A stretch of 64,000 bases of DNA from Ureibacillus sp. (GCA_031178355.1 JAPSJC010000006.1:1-64000); one strand, 5' to 3'; positions 42,563-54,693 are shown, counted from the first letter of the stretch. Notes: generated by a model not told the origin, from the letters alone. Numbers and translations: made by a program.

Positions 42563-42841
42563 ATGGGTCGCAGTTTGAAAAAAGGACCTTTTGTCGATGA
42601 TCATTTAATGAAAAAGGTCGAAGCACAAGAGAGTTCTGAGAAAAAACAAGTGATTAAAACTTGGTCTCGCCGTTCTACTATCTTCCCAAACTTCGTTGGA
42701 TTAACTATCGCAGTGTATGATGGACGTAAACATGTACCTGTGTTTGTTACTGAAGATATGGTAGGTCACAAACTAGGCGAGTTCGCACCAACTCGTGCAT
42801 ACAAAGGTCACGGTGCGGATGACAAGAAAACAAGACGCTAA
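42563..42841 (+). CDS. rpsS: ribosomal protein S19
   Basis: Small-subunit head protein, 92 residues ([19 protein letters not shown]). GGAGGGAGGT precedes the ATG. In S10 operon order. Confidence 0.97.
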   Translation: MGRSLKKGPFVDDHLMKKVEAQESSEKKQVIKTWSRRSTIFPNFVGLTIAVYDGRKHVPVFVTEDMVGHKLGEFAPTRAYKGHGADDKKTRR

Positions 42842-42863
42842 TTTTGAGAGGAGGTAATTTCGA

Positions 42864-43208
42864 ATGACACAAGCTAAAGCTATCGCTCGCACAGTGCGTA
42901 TCGCCCCTCGTAAAGTTCGTTTAGTTGTAGACTTAATCCGAGGTAAGCAAGTTGGTGAAGCAGTTGCAATTTTACGTCATACTCCAAAAGCGGCGTCTCC
43001 AGTCGTTGAAAAAGTGTTAAAATCTGCAGTTGCTAATGCTGAGCATAACTATGAATTAGATGTAAATAACTTAGTTGTATCTGAAATCTTTGTTGATGAA
43101 GGTCCAACATTAAAACGTTTCCGTCCACGTGCTCAAGGACGTGCAAGCGCAATTAACAAACGCACAAGCCACATTACAATCGTGGTATCTGAGAAGAAGG
43201 AGGGTTAA
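42864..43208 (+). CDS. rplV: ribosomal protein L22
   Basis: Exit-tunnel protein, 114 residues. Globular N-terminus and the extended beta-hairpin segment ([19 protein letters not shown]) are present with no insertion of the kind seen in macrolide resistance. AGAGGAGGT precedes the ATG. Confidence 0.97.
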   Translation: MTQAKAIARTVRIAPRKVRLVVDLIRGKQVGEAVAILRHTPKAASPVVEKVLKSAVANAEHNYELDVNNLVVSEIFVDEGPTLKRFRPRAQGRASAINKRTSHITIVVSEKKEG

Positions 43209-43211
43209 TCC

Positions 43212-43868
43212 GTGGGTCAAAAAGTACATCCAATAGGATTACGAGTTGGTATTATTCGTGACTGGGAGTCAAAATGGTACGCTGAAAAAGACTATGCGAC
43301 TCTATTACACGAAGATATCAAAATTCGTAAATATATCGAGACTGCTTTAAAAGAAGCTGCTGTTTCTAAAGTGGAAATCGAACGCGCTGCAAATCGTGTA
43401 AACATTACAATTCACACTGCGAAACCAGGTATGGTAATTGGTAAAGGCGGTCAAGAAGTAGAAAACTTACGTAAATACCTAGGTGATATTACTGGTAAAC
43501 GCGTACACATTAATATTATTGAAATCAAAAAAGCTGATCTTGATGCTCGCTTAGTAGCTGAAAATATCGCTCGTCAACTTGAGAACCGCGTATCATTCCG
43601 TCGTGCTCAAAAACAAGCAATCCAACGCACAATCCGTGCTGGTGCAAAAGGAATTAAAACACAAGTATCTGGTCGTTTAGGTGGCGCTGATATCGCGCGT
43701 GCTGAACATTACAGTGAAGGAACTGTTCCACTTCATACTCTTCGTGCTGACATTGATTATGCTCATGCTGAAGCTGACACAACTTATGGTAAGTTAGGTG
43801 TTAAAGTATGGATTTACCGTGGTGAAGTCCTTCCAACGAAGAAGAACTCTGTGGAAGGAGGCAAATAA
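43212..43868 (+). CDS. rpsC: ribosomal protein S3
   Basis: mRNA-entry helicase component of the small subunit with a KH domain ([16 protein letters not shown]). GTG start with AAGGAGG in the end of rplV, 3 bases after its stop. 218 residues. Confidence 0.97.
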   Translation: MGQKVHPIGLRVGIIRDWESKWYAEKDYATLLHEDIKIRKYIETALKEAAVSKVEIERAANRVNITIHTAKPGMVIGKGGQEVENLRKYLGDITGKRVHINIIEIKKADLDARLVAENIARQLENRVSFRRAQKQAIQRTIRAGAKGIKTQVSGRLGGADIARAEHYSEGTVPLHTLRADIDYAHAEADTTYGKLGVKVWIYRGEVLPTKKNSVEGGK

Positions 43869-43870
43869 TT

Positions 43871-44495
<625 letters not shown>

Positions 44496-44513
44496 TAAGG
44501 GAGGTTTTAAAGT

Positions 44514-44777
44514 ATGACTGAGCGTAATCAACGCAAAGTTTACACAGGCCGTGTTGTTTCTGACAAAATGGATAAAACAATCACTGTTTTAGTAGAAACA
44601 CATAAAAAACACAAATTATACGGTAAGCGTGTAAAATACTCTAAGAAATTTAAAGCTCATGATGAGTTAAATGAAGCGAAAATCGGTGATATCGTACGTA
44701 TCATGGAAACTCGCCCACTTTCAGCTACAAAGCGTTTCCGTTTATTGGAAGTTGTAGAAAGAGCGGTTATTATTTAA
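44514..44777 (+). CDS. rpsQ: ribosomal protein S17
   Basis: Early-assembly 16S rRNA binding protein, 87 residues ([19 protein letters not shown]). GGGAGGT precedes the ATG. Confidence 0.97.
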   Translation: MTERNQRKVYTGRVVSDKMDKTITVLVETHKKHKLYGKRVKYSKKFKAHDELNEAKIGDIVRIMETRPLSATKRFRLLEVVERAVII

Positions 44778-44819
44778 TAACATTTTCGGATTTACAATTC
44801 CGAAGGGAGGTAACCTAAA

Positions 44820-45188
44820 ATGATCCAACAAGAAAGTCGTATGAAAGTTGCTGACAACTCAGGTGCTCGTGAAGTATTAACGATCAAAGTACTTGGTGGT
44901 TCTGGCCGTAAGACTGCTAATATCGGCGATATCGTCGTATGTACAGTTAAGAAAGCAACACCAGGAGGCGTTGTCAAAAAAGGTGACGTTGTAAAAGCTG
45001 TTGTAGTTCGTACAAAGTCTGGCGTACGTCGTAAAGATGGTACTTATATCAAATTTGACGAAAACGCTTGTGTAATCATCAAAGATGATAAATCACCTCG
45101 TGGAACACGTATTTTCGGACCTGTTGCGCGTGAATTACGTGATAGCAACTTCATGAAAATCGTTTCTCTAGCTCCAGAAGTTCTTTAA
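44820..45188 (+). CDS. rplN: ribosomal protein L14
   Basis: Subunit-interface protein and docking site of the silencing factor RsfS. 122 residues ([19 protein letters not shown]). GGGAGGT precedes the ATG. Confidence 0.97.
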   Translation: MIQQESRMKVADNSGAREVLTIKVLGGSGRKTANIGDIVVCTVKKATPGGVVKKGDVVKAVVVRTKSGVRRKDGTYIKFDENACVIIKDDKSPRGTRIFGPVARELRDSNFMKIVSLAPEVL

Positions 45189-45225
45189 TTTCATGATAGT
45201 ACCAATCAAGGAGGTGCGACACATA

Positions 45226-45534
45226 ATGCATGTAAAAAAGGGCGACAAAGTAAAAGTTATTACTGGTAAAGATAAAGGTAAAGAAGGTGTTGTTTTATCA
45301 GCCTTCCCTAAACAAGAACGTGTTCTTGTTGAAGGTGTAAACATCGTGAAAAAACACATTAAACCTAACCAGTTAAACCCACAAGGTGGAATTGTTAGCG
45401 AAGAAGCGGCAATCCACGTATCGAACGTAATGCTAATCGATCCCAAATCTGGCGAGCCGACTCGCGTAGGTTATAAAATCGAAGATGGCAAAAAGGTTCG
45501 TGTTGCAAAAAAATCAGGTGCAGTAATCGACTAA
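45226..45534 (+). CDS. rplX: ribosomal protein L24
   Basis: Assembly initiator near the exit tunnel with an N-terminal KOW motif ([17 protein letters not shown]). ATG 45226 with AAGGAGGTG upstream gives 102 residues; an ORF extension back to 45193 runs through this ribosome site and is rejected. Confidence 0.96.
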   Translation: MHVKKGDKVKVITGKDKGKEGVVLSAFPKQERVLVEGVNIVKKHIKPNQLNPQGGIVSEEAAIHVSNVMLIDPKSGEPTRVGYKIEDGKKVRVAKKSGAVID

Positions 45535-45562
45535 TAAGTAAACTAAGAAGGGAGGTACGAAA

Positions 45563-46102
45563 ATGAGCCGCCTAAAAGAAAAATATACTAATGAAGTTTC
45601 TCCAGCTCTAATGAGCAAATTCAATTATAAATCTGTTATGCAAGTGCCAAAAGTTGAAAAAATCGTTATCAACATGGGTGTTGGTGATGCAGTTCAAAAC
45701 TCTAAAGCACTTGACGCTGCTGTTGAAGAATTAACTATTATTACAGGTCAAAAACCAGTTGTAACTAAAGCGAAAAAATCTATCGCTGGTTTCCGTTTAC
45801 GTGAAGGTATGCCTATCGGAGCAAAAGTTACATTACGTGGGGACCGTATGTATGAATTCTTGGATAAATTAATCGCTATCGCACTTCCACGTGTACGTGA
45901 CTTCCGTGGTGTTTCTAAAAAATCATTCGATGGTCGCGGTAACTACACATTAGGTGTAAAAGAACAATTAATTTTCCCTGAAATCGATTACGATAAAGTT
46001 TCGAAAGTACGCGGTATGGACATCGTGATCGTAACGACAGCGAATTCTGATGAAGAAGCTCGCGAGTTATTGACACAATTCGGTATGCCGTTCCAAAAGT
46101 AA
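45563..46102 (+). CDS. rplE: ribosomal protein L5
   Basis: 5S rRNA-binding central-protuberance protein, 179 residues ([19 protein letters not shown]). GGGAGGT precedes the ATG. Confidence 0.97.
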   Translation: MSRLKEKYTNEVSPALMSKFNYKSVMQVPKVEKIVINMGVGDAVQNSKALDAAVEELTIITGQKPVVTKAKKSIAGFRLREGMPIGAKVTLRGDRMYEFLDKLIAIALPRVRDFRGVSKKSFDGRGNYTLGVKEQLIFPEIDYDKVSKVRGMDIVIVTTANSDEEARELLTQFGMPFQK

Positions 46103-46105
46103 TAA

Positions 46106-46309
<204 letters not shown>

Positions 46310-46338
46310 TCCCCTAATTTGGGAAGGAGGTAAAATTT

Positions 46339-46737
46339 ATGACAATGTCTGATCCGATTGCAGATATGCTAACACGCATTCGTAATGCGAACATGGTACG
46401 TCACGAGAAATTAGAAGTTCCTGCTTCAAATTTAAAGAAACAAATCGCTGAAATTTTAAAGCGTGAAGGTTTCGTACGTGATGTTGAGTATGTTGAAGAC
46501 AACAAACAAGGTATTATCCGTATCTTCTTAAAATACGGTAAAGATAATGAACGTGTTATCACTGGTTTAAAACGTATTTCTAAACCTGGATTACGTGTTT
46601 ACGCTAAAACTGATGAAGTACCAAGAGTTTTAAACGGCTTAGGAATCGCTTTAGTATCAACTTCTCAAGGTGTACTAACTGATAAAGAAGCTCGTGCAAA
46701 ACAAGTTGGCGGAGAAATCTTAGCTTACGTTTGGTAA
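46339..46737 (+). CDS. rpsH: ribosomal protein S8
   Basis: 16S rRNA helix 21 binder and, in E. coli, repressor of the spc operon. 132 residues ([21 protein letters not shown]-terminal [10 protein letters not shown]). GGAAGGAGGT precedes the ATG. Confidence 0.97.
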   Translation: MTMSDPIADMLTRIRNANMVRHEKLEVPASNLKKQIAEILKREGFVRDVEYVEDNKQGIIRIFLKYGKDNERVITGLKRISKPGLRVYAKTDEVPRVLNGLGIALVSTSQGVLTDKEARAKQVGGEILAYVW

Positions 46738-46767
46738 TATGCAATAAACGAATGGAGGTGCAACTAA

Positions 46768-47307
46768 ATGTCTCGTGTAGGTAAAAAACCAATCGAGGTT
46801 CCTGCAGGCGTAACAGTAACGATCGCTGACGATAATACTGTTACTGTTAAAGGACCAAAAGGAGAACTTACTAGTTCTTTTAACCAAGATATTAAAATCG
46901 AACAAGAAGGTAATGTTATTACATTAACTCGTCCTTCTGAATCAAAAGAACACCGTACAATTCACGGTACAACTCGTGCGTTACTAGCAAATATGGTAAC
47001 AGGTGTTTCTGAAGGATTCACTCGTTCACTAGAACTTATCGGTGTCGGTTATCGTGCGCAACTACAAGGAAACAAACTTGTATTAAACGTTGGTTACTCT
47101 CATCCAGTAGAGTTCACACCAGAAGAAGGTCTAGAAATCGAAGTTCCTTCAAACACAAAGATCACTATTAAAGGTATTAACAAAGAACGTGTTGGTGCAT
47201 TAGCATCTAACATTCGTGACGTACGTCCACCAGAGCCTTACAAAGGTAAAGGGATCCGTTACGAAGGTGAACAAGTTCGTCGTAAAGAAGGTAAAACAGG
47301 TAAATAA
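46768..47307 (+). CDS. rplF: ribosomal protein L6
   Basis: Near the factor-binding site, two repeats of one fold, 179 residues ([30 protein letters not shown]). ATGGAGGTG precedes the ATG. Confidence 0.97.
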   Translation: MSRVGKKPIEVPAGVTVTIADDNTVTVKGPKGELTSSFNQDIKIEQEGNVITLTRPSESKEHRTIHGTTRALLANMVTGVSEGFTRSLELIGVGYRAQLQGNKLVLNVGYSHPVEFTPEEGLEIEVPSNTKITIKGINKERVGALASNIRDVRPPEPYKGKGIRYEGEQVRRKEGKTGK

Positions 47308-47340
47308 TGCTGCTTAAAGCGTTAGAAAGGAGTGACCTCT

Positions 47341-47700
47341 GTGATTACGAAACAAGATAAAAATCAAGTTCGTAAAAAACGTCATGCGCGTGTTCGTACT
47401 AAAATTACTGGTACTGCTGAACGTCCACGTTTAAACGTATTCCGTTCAAATAAGAACATCTATGCGCAAATTATTGATGATGTTGCAGGAATTACAATTG
47501 TAAGTGCATCTACTCAAGAAAAAGACTTTGATGGTGCAGGTAACAATATTGAAGCTGCAACTAAAATCGGTGAAATTATCGCTAAACGCGCTGCGGAAAA
47601 AAATATTACTGCTGTAGTATTTGACCGTGGTGGTTACTTATATCATGGACGTGTAAAAGCTTTAGCTGAAGCTGCACGTGAAAACGGCTTAGAATTTTAA
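47341..47700 (+). CDS. rplR: ribosomal protein L18
   Basis: 5S rRNA-binding protein. GTG 47341 with AGAAAGGAGTGA six bases upstream gives 119 residues; GTG 47332 lies inside that ribosome site. Conserved core [20 protein letters not shown] and C-terminal [20 protein letters not shown]. Confidence 0.96.
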   Translation: MITKQDKNQVRKKRHARVRTKITGTAERPRLNVFRSNKNIYAQIIDDVAGITIVSASTQEKDFDGAGNNIEAATKIGEIIAKRAAEKNITAVVFDRGGYLYHGRVKALAEAARENGLEF

Positions 47701-47721
47701 TAAGAAGGAGGGACATACTTC

Positions 47722-48222
47722 ATGAGTCGAATTGACGCAAACAAACTTGAACTTGAAGAACGCGTAGTAACGATCAACCGCGTTGCTAAGGTTGTTAAAG
47801 GTGGACGTCGCTTCCGCTTCTCAGCACTAGTTGTTGTTGGAGATAAAAATGGCCATGTTGGTTTCGGTACTGGTAAAGCTCAAGAAGTTCCAGACGCAAT
47901 CAAGAAAGCTGTTGAAGATGCGAAGAAAAACTTAATCGAAGTACCACGTGTAGGTGGAACAACACCTCACGAAGTGCATGGTCGCTTTGGCGCAGGTAAA
48001 ATCTTAATTAAACCTGCATCTGAAGGTACAGGAGTTATCGCTGGTGGTCCAGTACGTGCCGTACTTGAACTTGCTGGTATTACTGATATTCTTTCAAAAT
48101 CTCTAGGTTCAAACACACCTATTAATATGGTTCGTGCAACTATCTCAGGTCTAAAAGAACTTAAACACGCAGAAGAAGTTGCAAAACTTCGCGGTAAATC
48201 AGTGGAAGAATTATTAGGATAA
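47722..48222 (+). CDS. rpsE: ribosomal protein S5
   Basis: Accuracy and spectinomycin-site protein, 166 residues. The [20 protein letters not shown] loop is of normal length, with no deletion typical of spectinomycin resistance. AAGGAGGG precedes the ATG. Confidence 0.97.
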   Translation: MSRIDANKLELEERVVTINRVAKVVKGGRRFRFSALVVVGDKNGHVGFGTGKAQEVPDAIKKAVEDAKKNLIEVPRVGGTTPHEVHGRFGAGKILIKPASEGTGVIAGGPVRAVLELAGITDILSKSLGSNTPINMVRATISGLKELKHAEEVAKLRGKSVEELLG

Positions 48223-48236
48223 GGGGGGGAATCGAG

Positions 48237-48419
48237 ATGGCAAACAAACTAGAGATCACCCTTACTAAATCTGTTATTGGTGCGAAACCACAACAACGAA
48301 AAATCGTTGAAGCTTTAGGTTTACGCAAAATGAATCACACTGTGGAGCAAGCTGATAACGCAGCGATCCGTGGTATGCTAGATAAAGTAGCTCACTTAGT
48401 TACTGTAAAAGAAAATTAA
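48237..48419 (+). CDS. rpmD: ribosomal protein L30
   Basis: 60-residue large-subunit protein ([18 protein letters not shown]). GGGGGGAATCGAG precedes the ATG. Confidence 0.96.
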   Translation: MANKLEITLTKSVIGAKPQQRKIVEALGLRKMNHTVEQADNAAIRGMLDKVAHLVTVKEN

Positions 48420-48454
48420 TATCCCTAAACAATGAACAAGGAGGTGCCACCCAT

Positions 48455-48895
48455 ATGAAACTTCATGAGTTAAAACCAGCGGAAGGTTCTCGTAAAGAGC
48501 GCAACCGTGTTGGTCGTGGTATCGGTTCTGGTAACGGTAAAACTGCAGGTAAAGGTCACAAGGGTCAAAACGCCCGTTCTGGCGGCGGAGTACGCCCTGG
48601 ATTTGAAGGTGGTCAAAACCCACTTTTCCGTCGTTTACCTAAACGCGGCTTTACGAACATCAACCGTAAAGAATACGCTATCGTGAACATCGATACATTA
48701 AATCGTTTTGAAGATGGCGTTGAAGTAACACCTGCATTATTAGTTGAAACTGGTGTCGTGAGTAATGAAAAAGCTGGTATTAAGGTCCTAGGTAATGGAA
48801 CTCTTAATAAAAAGCTTACTGTAAAAGCTCACAAGTTCTCTGCATCAGCTAAAGAAGCTATTGAAAATGCTGGTGGAACTACAGAGGTGATTTAA
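48455..48895 (+). CDS. rplO: ribosomal protein L15
   Basis: Late-assembly protein, 146 residues with the glycine/arginine-rich N-terminal tail ([20 protein letters not shown]). AAGGAGGTG precedes the ATG. Its stop shares a base with the secY start. Confidence 0.97.
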   Translation: MKLHELKPAEGSRKERNRVGRGIGSGNGKTAGKGHKGQNARSGGGVRPGFEGGQNPLFRRLPKRGFTNINRKEYAIVNIDTLNRFEDGVEVTPALLVETGVVSNEKAGIKVLGNGTLNKKLTVKAHKFSASAKEAIENAGGTTEVI

Positions 48896-50190
48896 TGTTT
48901 CAGACAATCTCTAACTTCATGCGTGTTCGAGATATACGAAATAAAATCATCTTTACATTAATTATGCTCCTAATATTCCGTATTGGAACATTCATTCCAG
49001 TACCAAATGTAGATGCTGAGGTTTTACAGGTAGCTGATCAGTTTAATCTAATCGGTTTCCTTAATACCTTTGGCGGTGGAGCTTTGGCTAACTTCTCAAT
49101 CTTTGCATTGGGAATTATGCCATATATTACAGCATCAATTATTGTTCAACTATTACAAATGGATGTTGTACCTAAGTTTTCAGAATGGGCTAAACAAGGT
49201 GATGTAGGTCGCCGTAAACTTGCACAGTTTACTCGCTACTTTACAATCATACTTGCTTTCCTACAAGCATTTGCTATGTCATTTGGTTTTAACCAAATGT
49301 ACGGTGGGGCATTAATAACTGATACAAGTATTATGTCTTACATAACAATTGCAATTGTGTTAACTGGTGGTACTGCATTCCTATTATGGCTAGGAGAACA
49401 AATCACCACTCATGGTGTAGGGAATGGTATCTCAATTATTATCTTTGCTGGTATCGTTGCAGCTATTCCTACTGCAGTAAATCAAATCTATGCACAGCAA
49501 GTAGAAGGTGCTGGAGATCAACTTTTCATTAAGATTATTATCCTAGCTCTTCTAGTATTAGTACTGTTAGCAGTTGTAGTCGGTGTTATATACGTGCAAC
49601 AAGCACTACGTAAAATTCCAATTCAATATGCTAAGAGAGTTGCTGGTCGTGGATCACAAGCTGGCGGTCAACAAACGCATTTACCTTTAAAAGTTAATGC
49701 TGCTGGGGTTATACCGGTAATCTTTGCTATGGCATTTATTGTTACACCACAGACATTAGCTATGTTCTTCGGACAAAACGATGTTACAACATTTATTACC
49801 AACACTTTTGATTATACAAAACCTGTAGGTATGTTAATATATGTTGCATTAATCGCTGCATTCACTTATTTCTATGCTTTTATTCAAGTGAATCCGGAAA
49901 ATTTAGCTGATAATCTGAAAAAACAAGGTGCTTATATCCCCGGGATCCGTCCAGGTAGTGACACACAAAGTTACTTAACTAGAGTTTTATACCGTTTAAC
50001 TTTTGTTGGTGCTCTATTCTTAGTAGTTATTTCAGTGTTACCGTTACTATTTATCAATTTCATGAATCTACCTGCTACAGCACAAATTGGTGGTACTAGT
50101 GTTATTATCGTAGTCGGTGTTGCATTAGAAACAATGAAACAGCTAGAGTCACAATTAGTTAAACGTCACTATAAAGGCTTTATGAAATAA
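48895..50190 (+). CDS. secY: SecY, protein-translocation channel
   Basis: Ten-helix translocon subunit, 431 residues ([35 protein letters not shown]; ending RHYKGFMK). The start overlaps the rplO stop (TAATG) with GAGGTG upstream. Partner SecE is encoded near 19 kb in this window. Confidence 0.98.
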   Translation: MFQTISNFMRVRDIRNKIIFTLIMLLIFRIGTFIPVPNVDAEVLQVADQFNLIGFLNTFGGGALANFSIFALGIMPYITASIIVQLLQMDVVPKFSEWAKQGDVGRRKLAQFTRYFTIILAFLQAFAMSFGFNQMYGGALITDTSIMSYITIAIVLTGGTAFLLWLGEQITTHGVGNGISIIIFAGIVAAIPTAVNQIYAQQVEGAGDQLFIKIIILALLVLVLLAVVVGVIYVQQALRKIPIQYAKRVAGRGSQAGGQQTHLPLKVNAAGVIPVIFAMAFIVTPQTLAMFFGQNDVTTFITNTFDYTKPVGMLIYVALIAAFTYFYAFIQVNPENLADNLKKQGAYIPGIRPGSDTQSYLTRVLYRLTFVGALFLVVISVLPLLFINFMNLPATAQIGGTSVIIVVGVALETMKQLESQLVKRHYKGFMK

Positions 50191-50203
50191 TGTTGGTGAA
50201 TAG

Positions 50204-50910
<707 letters not shown>

Positions 50911-50911
<1 letters not shown>

Positions 50912-51007
50912 TACCCGGCATTAGGCGAATGAATATTGCTTTTCGCGTGTGAACTGCGGTGCAACAAAAAACTAATGAGAGTTGCAAAAGCATAATGTGC
51001 CCGGTAT
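50911..51007 (+). other. 97-base nested hairpin after adk
   Basis: Three helices stack without gaps on the 3' side: ATACCCGGCATTA (50911-50923) with TAATGTGCCCGGTAT (50993-51007, one mismatch and a 2-base bulge); TGCTTTT (50937-50943) with AAAAGCA (50986-50992); and GCAAC (50961-50965) with GTTGC (50981-50985). No T run follows. It may be a structured RNA or a short palindromic repeat element. No protein-coding explanation is apparent. Confidence 0.55.
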
Positions 51008-51095
51008 ATACTGTTTGTTAGGAGTATATCTTATTTTTGGATAGCACTAATAAAAGTGTGTTATGGGTTTCGTGGAAGCATCTGTGTAAACGGGT

Positions 51096-51323
51096 ATGAA
51101 TCTCTCATCCAAGACATTCCGGCTATCGTTAAACAATAAGGATAACAGTTTCAAAAAAAGAATCTGTTTTATCCGTGGATTGTGTGAAGCGAAACCAGAC
51201 GAGCGTCTTTCGAACATCTCTCATACAATCCATGCATATGTTAATGGTGTTGCTTCTTTTGAAGAAAACAATTGGATGGTTTCTCTAATAGAGAATCGGA
51301 AAACGCATATAGAAGGGAGATAG
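51096..51323 (+). pseudogene. fragment of methionine aminopeptidase (map)
   Basis: A 75-codon open frame contains GLCEAKPDERLSNISHTIHAYV, matching the internal GLxEAKPGERLSNISHAIQTYV segment of Bacillus MAP. The N-terminal domain and every metal-ligand motif are missing, and text on both sides is not MAP-like in this frame. It lies exactly where map sits in Bacillus (adk-map-infA). It is most likely a deletion remnant; a working map gene must exist elsewhere. Confidence 0.8.
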
Positions 51324-51328
51324 GGTTG

Positions 51329-51547
51329 ATGGCGAAAGACGATGTAATTGAAGTCGAAGGAACAGTTGTTGAGACTTTGCCAAACGCGATGTTTAAGGTA
51401 GAATTAGAAAATGGGCACACGGTTCTTGCACATGTATCTGGAAAGATTCGTATGCATTTTATCAGAATTTTACCTGGAGATAAGGTTACTATCGAGTTAT
51501 CTCCTTACGATTTAACTCGCGGTCGTATCACATACCGTTTTAAATAA
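51329..51547 (+). CDS. infA: InfA, translation initiation factor IF-1
   Basis: 72-residue OB-fold protein ([31 protein letters not shown]) that blocks the A site during initiation. ATG 51329 with AAGGGAGATAGGG upstream; the frame is open further back into the map remnant and that extension is rejected. Confidence 0.97.
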   Translation: MAKDDVIEVEGTVVETLPNAMFKVELENGHTVLAHVSGKIRMHFIRILPGDKVTIELSPYDLTRGRITYRFK

Positions 51548-51584
51548 TCTTTTGCACTCCGGAATAATAAGGAGGTTGGGTTAG

Positions 51585-51698
<114 letters not shown>

Positions 51699-51722
51699 TA
51701 TAGAAGGAGGTGCACTTAAGAT

Positions 51723-52088
51723 ATGGCACGTATTGCTGGTGTTGACATTCCTCGCGACAAACGCGTTGTAATTTCATTAACTTACATTTACGGTATTGGT
51801 AAAACTACATCTTCAAAAGTATTAGCAGATGCTGGTGTATCTGAAAATACACGCGTACGCGATCTTACAGAAGATGAGTTAAACCGTATTCGTGAACAAT
51901 TAGATAAATACAAAACAGAAGGTGACTTACGTCGTGAAATCTCATTAAACATCAAACGTTTAATGGAAATCGGTTCATTCCGTGGTATCCGTCACCGTCG
52001 TGGTTTACCTGTTCGTGGTCAAAATACGAAAAATAATGCGCGTACGCGTAAAGGTCCTCGTAAGACTGTAGCGAACAAGAAAAAATAA
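51723..52088 (+). CDS. rpsM: ribosomal protein S13
   Basis: Head protein contacting P-site tRNA and L5, 121 residues ([20 protein letters not shown]; basic tail [12 protein letters not shown]). AAGGAGGTG precedes the ATG. Confidence 0.97.
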   Translation: MARIAGVDIPRDKRVVISLTYIYGIGKTTSSKVLADAGVSENTRVRDLTEDELNRIREQLDKYKTEGDLRREISLNIKRLMEIGSFRGIRHRRGLPVRGQNTKNNARTRKGPRKTVANKKK

Positions 52089-52112
52089 TAAGTAAAGGGG
52101 GTTCCTTTTAAC

Positions 52113-52502
52113 ATGGCTCGTAAACAACAAACTCGTAAACGTCGTGTGAAAAAGAATATCGAATCTGGTATTGCTCACATCCGTTCTACATTTAACAATA
52201 CAATTGTAACGATTACAGATATGCAAGGTAATGCGGTATCTTGGTCTAGTGCTGGTGCGCTTGGTTTCAAAGGCTCACGTAAATCTACACCTTATGCTGC
52301 TCAAATGGCTGCTGAGGCTGCTGCAAAGTCATCCCTTGAACATGGTCTGAAGACGTTGGAAGTAACTGTTAAAGGTCCTGGTGCTGGTCGTGAAGCTGCT
52401 ATTCGTGCACTTCAAGCTGCTGGTTTAGACGTAACAGCAATTAAAGATGTTACTCCAGTTCCACACAACGGTTGCCGTCCACCAAAACGTCGTCGTGTGT
52501 AA
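52113..52502 (+). CDS. rpsK: ribosomal protein S11
   Basis: Platform protein at the mRNA exit, 129 residues ([21 protein letters not shown]-terminal [12 protein letters not shown]). AAGGGGG precedes the ATG. Confidence 0.97.
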   Translation: MARKQQTRKRRVKKNIESGIAHIRSTFNNTIVTITDMQGNAVSWSSAGALGFKGSRKSTPYAAQMAAEAAAKSSLEHGLKTLEVTVKGPGAGREAAIRALQAAGLDVTAIKDVTPVPHNGCRPPKRRRV

Positions 52503-52539
52503 TGGGTGCATCTCATAGTTCTTGAGTACCTCATTTTTT

Positions 52540-52569
52540 TTGCAAAGCGAAAGTAAATGCAATTATAAT
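52540..52569 (+). promoter_or_regulatory. internal promoter before rpoA
   Basis: TTGCAA (52540-52545), 18-base spacer, TATAAT (52564-52569), in the 120-base rpsK-rpoA gap. Would allow extra rpoA-rplQ expression. Confidence 0.65.
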
Positions 52570-52625
52570 AAGTATATGATGGTATGAACCTAATACATTC
52601 GATGTTTTGAAGGAGGGTAAATTGA

Positions 52626-53570
52626 ATGATCGAAATTGAAAAACCAAAGATTGAAACTGTGGAAATCAGCGAAGATTCCAAATATGGTAAGTTTGTTGTT
52701 GAACCGCTTGAACGCGGATATGGAAACACTTTGGGTAATTCTTTACGTCGTATCCTTCTGTCTTCACTTCCAGGAGCTGCTGTTACATCTATCCAAATTG
52801 ATGGAGTACTACATGAATTCTCAACTGTCGAAGGTGTAGTTGAAGATGTGGCATCTATTATTTTAAATATTAAAAAGCTTGCACTTAAAATCTATTCTGA
52901 CGAAGAAAAAGTTATTGAGATTGACGTGAAAGGCGATGCAGTAGTTACTGCTGCTGATATTACACATGATAGTGACGTTGAAATTCTAAATCCAGATCTA
53001 TATATTGCAACAATTGCTAAAAATGGACATCTGCGTATACGTATGTATGCACGACGTGGCCGTGGATATACTCCTGCTGATCAAAACAAACGTGAAGATC
53101 TTCCTATCGGCGTGATCCCGATCGACTCTATTTACACTCCAGTTTCACGCGTTAACTTTCAAGTAGAAAATACTCGTGTCGGACAAAATTCTGACTTCGA
53201 TAAATTATCTCTTGATGTTTGGACTGATGGAAGCATTGGTTCGAAAGAGGCGATTTCGCTTGGCGCTAAAATTTTAACTGAGCATTTAAATATCTTCGTT
53301 GGTTTAACGAACGAAGCACAAACGGCAGAAATCATGGTTGAAAAAGAAGAAGATCAAAAAGAAAAAGTTTTAGAAATGACAATTGAGGAACTTGATCTTT
53401 CTGTTCGTTCTTACAACTGTTTAAAACGAGCTGGTATTAATACCGTATTAGAGCTTGCTAATAAATCAGAAGATGACATGATGAAGGTCCGTAACCTTGG
53501 TCGTAAATCACTTGAAGAAGTAAAAGCGAAATTAGAAGAGCTTGGTTTAGGATTACGTAAAGAAGACTAA
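52626..53570 (+). CDS. rpoA: RpoA, RNA polymerase alpha subunit
   Basis: 314 residues: N-terminal dimerisation/assembly domain ([20 protein letters not shown]) and C-terminal DNA/activator-binding domain ([39 protein letters not shown]), joined by an acidic linker. GAAGGAGGG precedes the ATG. Confidence 0.98.
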   Translation: MIEIEKPKIETVEISEDSKYGKFVVEPLERGYGNTLGNSLRRILLSSLPGAAVTSIQIDGVLHEFSTVEGVVEDVASIILNIKKLALKIYSDEEKVIEIDVKGDAVVTAADITHDSDVEILNPDLYIATIAKNGHLRIRMYARRGRGYTPADQNKREDLPIGVIPIDSIYTPVSRVNFQVENTRVGQNSDFDKLSLDVWTDGSIGSKEAISLGAKILTEHLNIFVGLTNEAQTAEIMVEKEEDQKEKVLEMTIEELDLSVRSYNCLKRAGINTVLELANKSEDDMMKVRNLGRKSLEEVKAKLEELGLGLRKED

Positions 53571-53615
53571 GCATTACTTTTCAAGACTTAGTACATTTAG
53601 AAGGAGGGAACATCT

Positions 53616-53996
53616 ATGGGTTACAGAAAACTTGGTCGTACAAGTTCTCAACGTAAAGCGTTATTACGTGATTTAGCTACTGACTTAATCGTAAATGAAC
53701 GCATTGAAACAACAGAAGCACGTGCTAAAGAATTACGTTCTGTTGTTGAAAAAATGATTACTTTAGGTAAGCGTGGAGATTTACATGCCCGTCGTCAAGC
53801 AGCTGCTTTCATCCGTCGTGAAGTAGCAACTACAATTGATGAAAACGGTAATGAAACAACTTCATTCGCATTACAAAAGTTATTTAACGATGTAGCACCA
53901 CGTTATGCAGAGCGTCAAGGTGGTTATACTCGTATCCTTAAAGTAGGTCCTCGCCGTGGTGACGGTGCGCCTGTAGTAGTAATTGAATTAGTTTAA
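53616..53996 (+). CDS. rplQ: ribosomal protein L17
   Basis: Exit-site protein, 126 residues, about six more than I recall for B. subtilis because of a short acidic insertion ([16 protein letters not shown]). AAGGAGGG precedes the ATG. Last gene of the alpha operon. Confidence 0.97.
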   Translation: MGYRKLGRTSSQRKALLRDLATDLIVNERIETTEARAKELRSVVEKMITLGKRGDLHARRQAAAFIRREVATTIDENGNETTSFALQKLFNDVAPRYAERQGGYTRILKVGPRRGDGAPVVVIELV

Positions 53997-54010
53997 TTAT
54001 TCTATAGCGG

Positions 54011-54058
54011 AAAAAGAGGTGTCCGGTTCACCGGTTGAACCCGGCCCCTCTCTTTTTA
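54011..54058 (+). terminator. Rho-independent terminator after rplQ
   Basis: AGAGG/CCTCT outer arms around a CCGGTTCA/TGAACCCGG inner stem, followed by CTTTTT. Ends the S10-spc-alpha cluster. Confidence 0.88.
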
Positions 54059-54197
54059 AAATGTATGAAATTACAACTACGTAATCCAAGACGTACTTTG
54101 TGGTTTCATACAAACTTATTATATGATTTATACGACAATAAAATGGCTTGAGCGTTATGATGAGCGGGTCACTATGGCAGCGTCTCGTCTAGCTCTC

Positions 54198-54479
54198 CGC
54201 ACCTCATTCATTAGAACATGGAATTGAGCAGCTATGTTCTTAAAATCAAATGCGCCTTCATGTATTTGCGAATAGATTCTAATCGAGTATACTCGATGAA
54301 TTACCCTTTAGATTCTGTCTCATACTTTGAAGGCATAAACTACATTTAGTCGTGGTTGATCTTACAGAATGGGTATCTGTATGTATTTATCTCATTATCT
54401 TTAGAAGTGAGAGACTAAGCTGAATGAAGTTTAAGTGTATTTTTAAGCGCATTTCTCTGAATGAGGTGCGCGCTTTTTT
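54198..54479 (+). ncRNA. candidate leader RNA with alternative pairing (or miniature inverted-repeat element)
   Basis: CGCACCTCATTCA (54198-54210) is perfectly complementary to TGAATGAGGTGCG (54458-54470). The second copy is also part of a terminator hairpin, AAGCGC (54445-54450) with GCGCTT (54470-54475) followed by TTTTTT. Long-range pairing would therefore break the terminator. The same layout could be 13-base terminal repeats of a 273-base element. Confidence 0.4.
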
Positions 54480-54540
54480 ATTCTATTAATATTGGCAATG
54501 AAATCCATTTTAATAGACTAACTACTGATCATAATTTGAT

Positions 54541-54613
54541 ACATATATAAAAATAAGTTACGTTTATGTCTTGAAAGGTTATGACTGTTAGCGTACCTTA
54601 TTTTTGTATATGT
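54541..54613. repeat. 22-base inverted repeat
   Basis: ACATATATAAAAATAAGTTACG (54541-54562) and its near-complement at 54592-54613 match at 20 of 22 positions, one of the two differences being a G-T pair, around a 29-base loop. Neither side has a T run, so it is not an obvious terminator. Confidence 0.65.
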
Positions 54614-54693
54614 AAAAATACGACTTCTACCTAGATAGGGTAATCTTAATATAATGTCATATAGTTGAGTAAGTCCGAGAGGAGAAAAGTATA

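Larger units (their letters stand above)
54059..54693 (+). other. structured intergenic region before ecfA1
   Basis: 635 bases with no supportable gene. It holds AGAACAT/ATGTTCT (about 54213-54240), the palindrome TCGAGTATACTCGA (54283-54296), a terminator (54445-54479) that overlaps one of two 13-base complementary segments, and a 22-base inverted repeat (54541-54613). TATAAT at 54650-54655 may be the ecfA1 -10, with a poor -35. No known riboswitch core was recognised. Confidence 0.6.
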
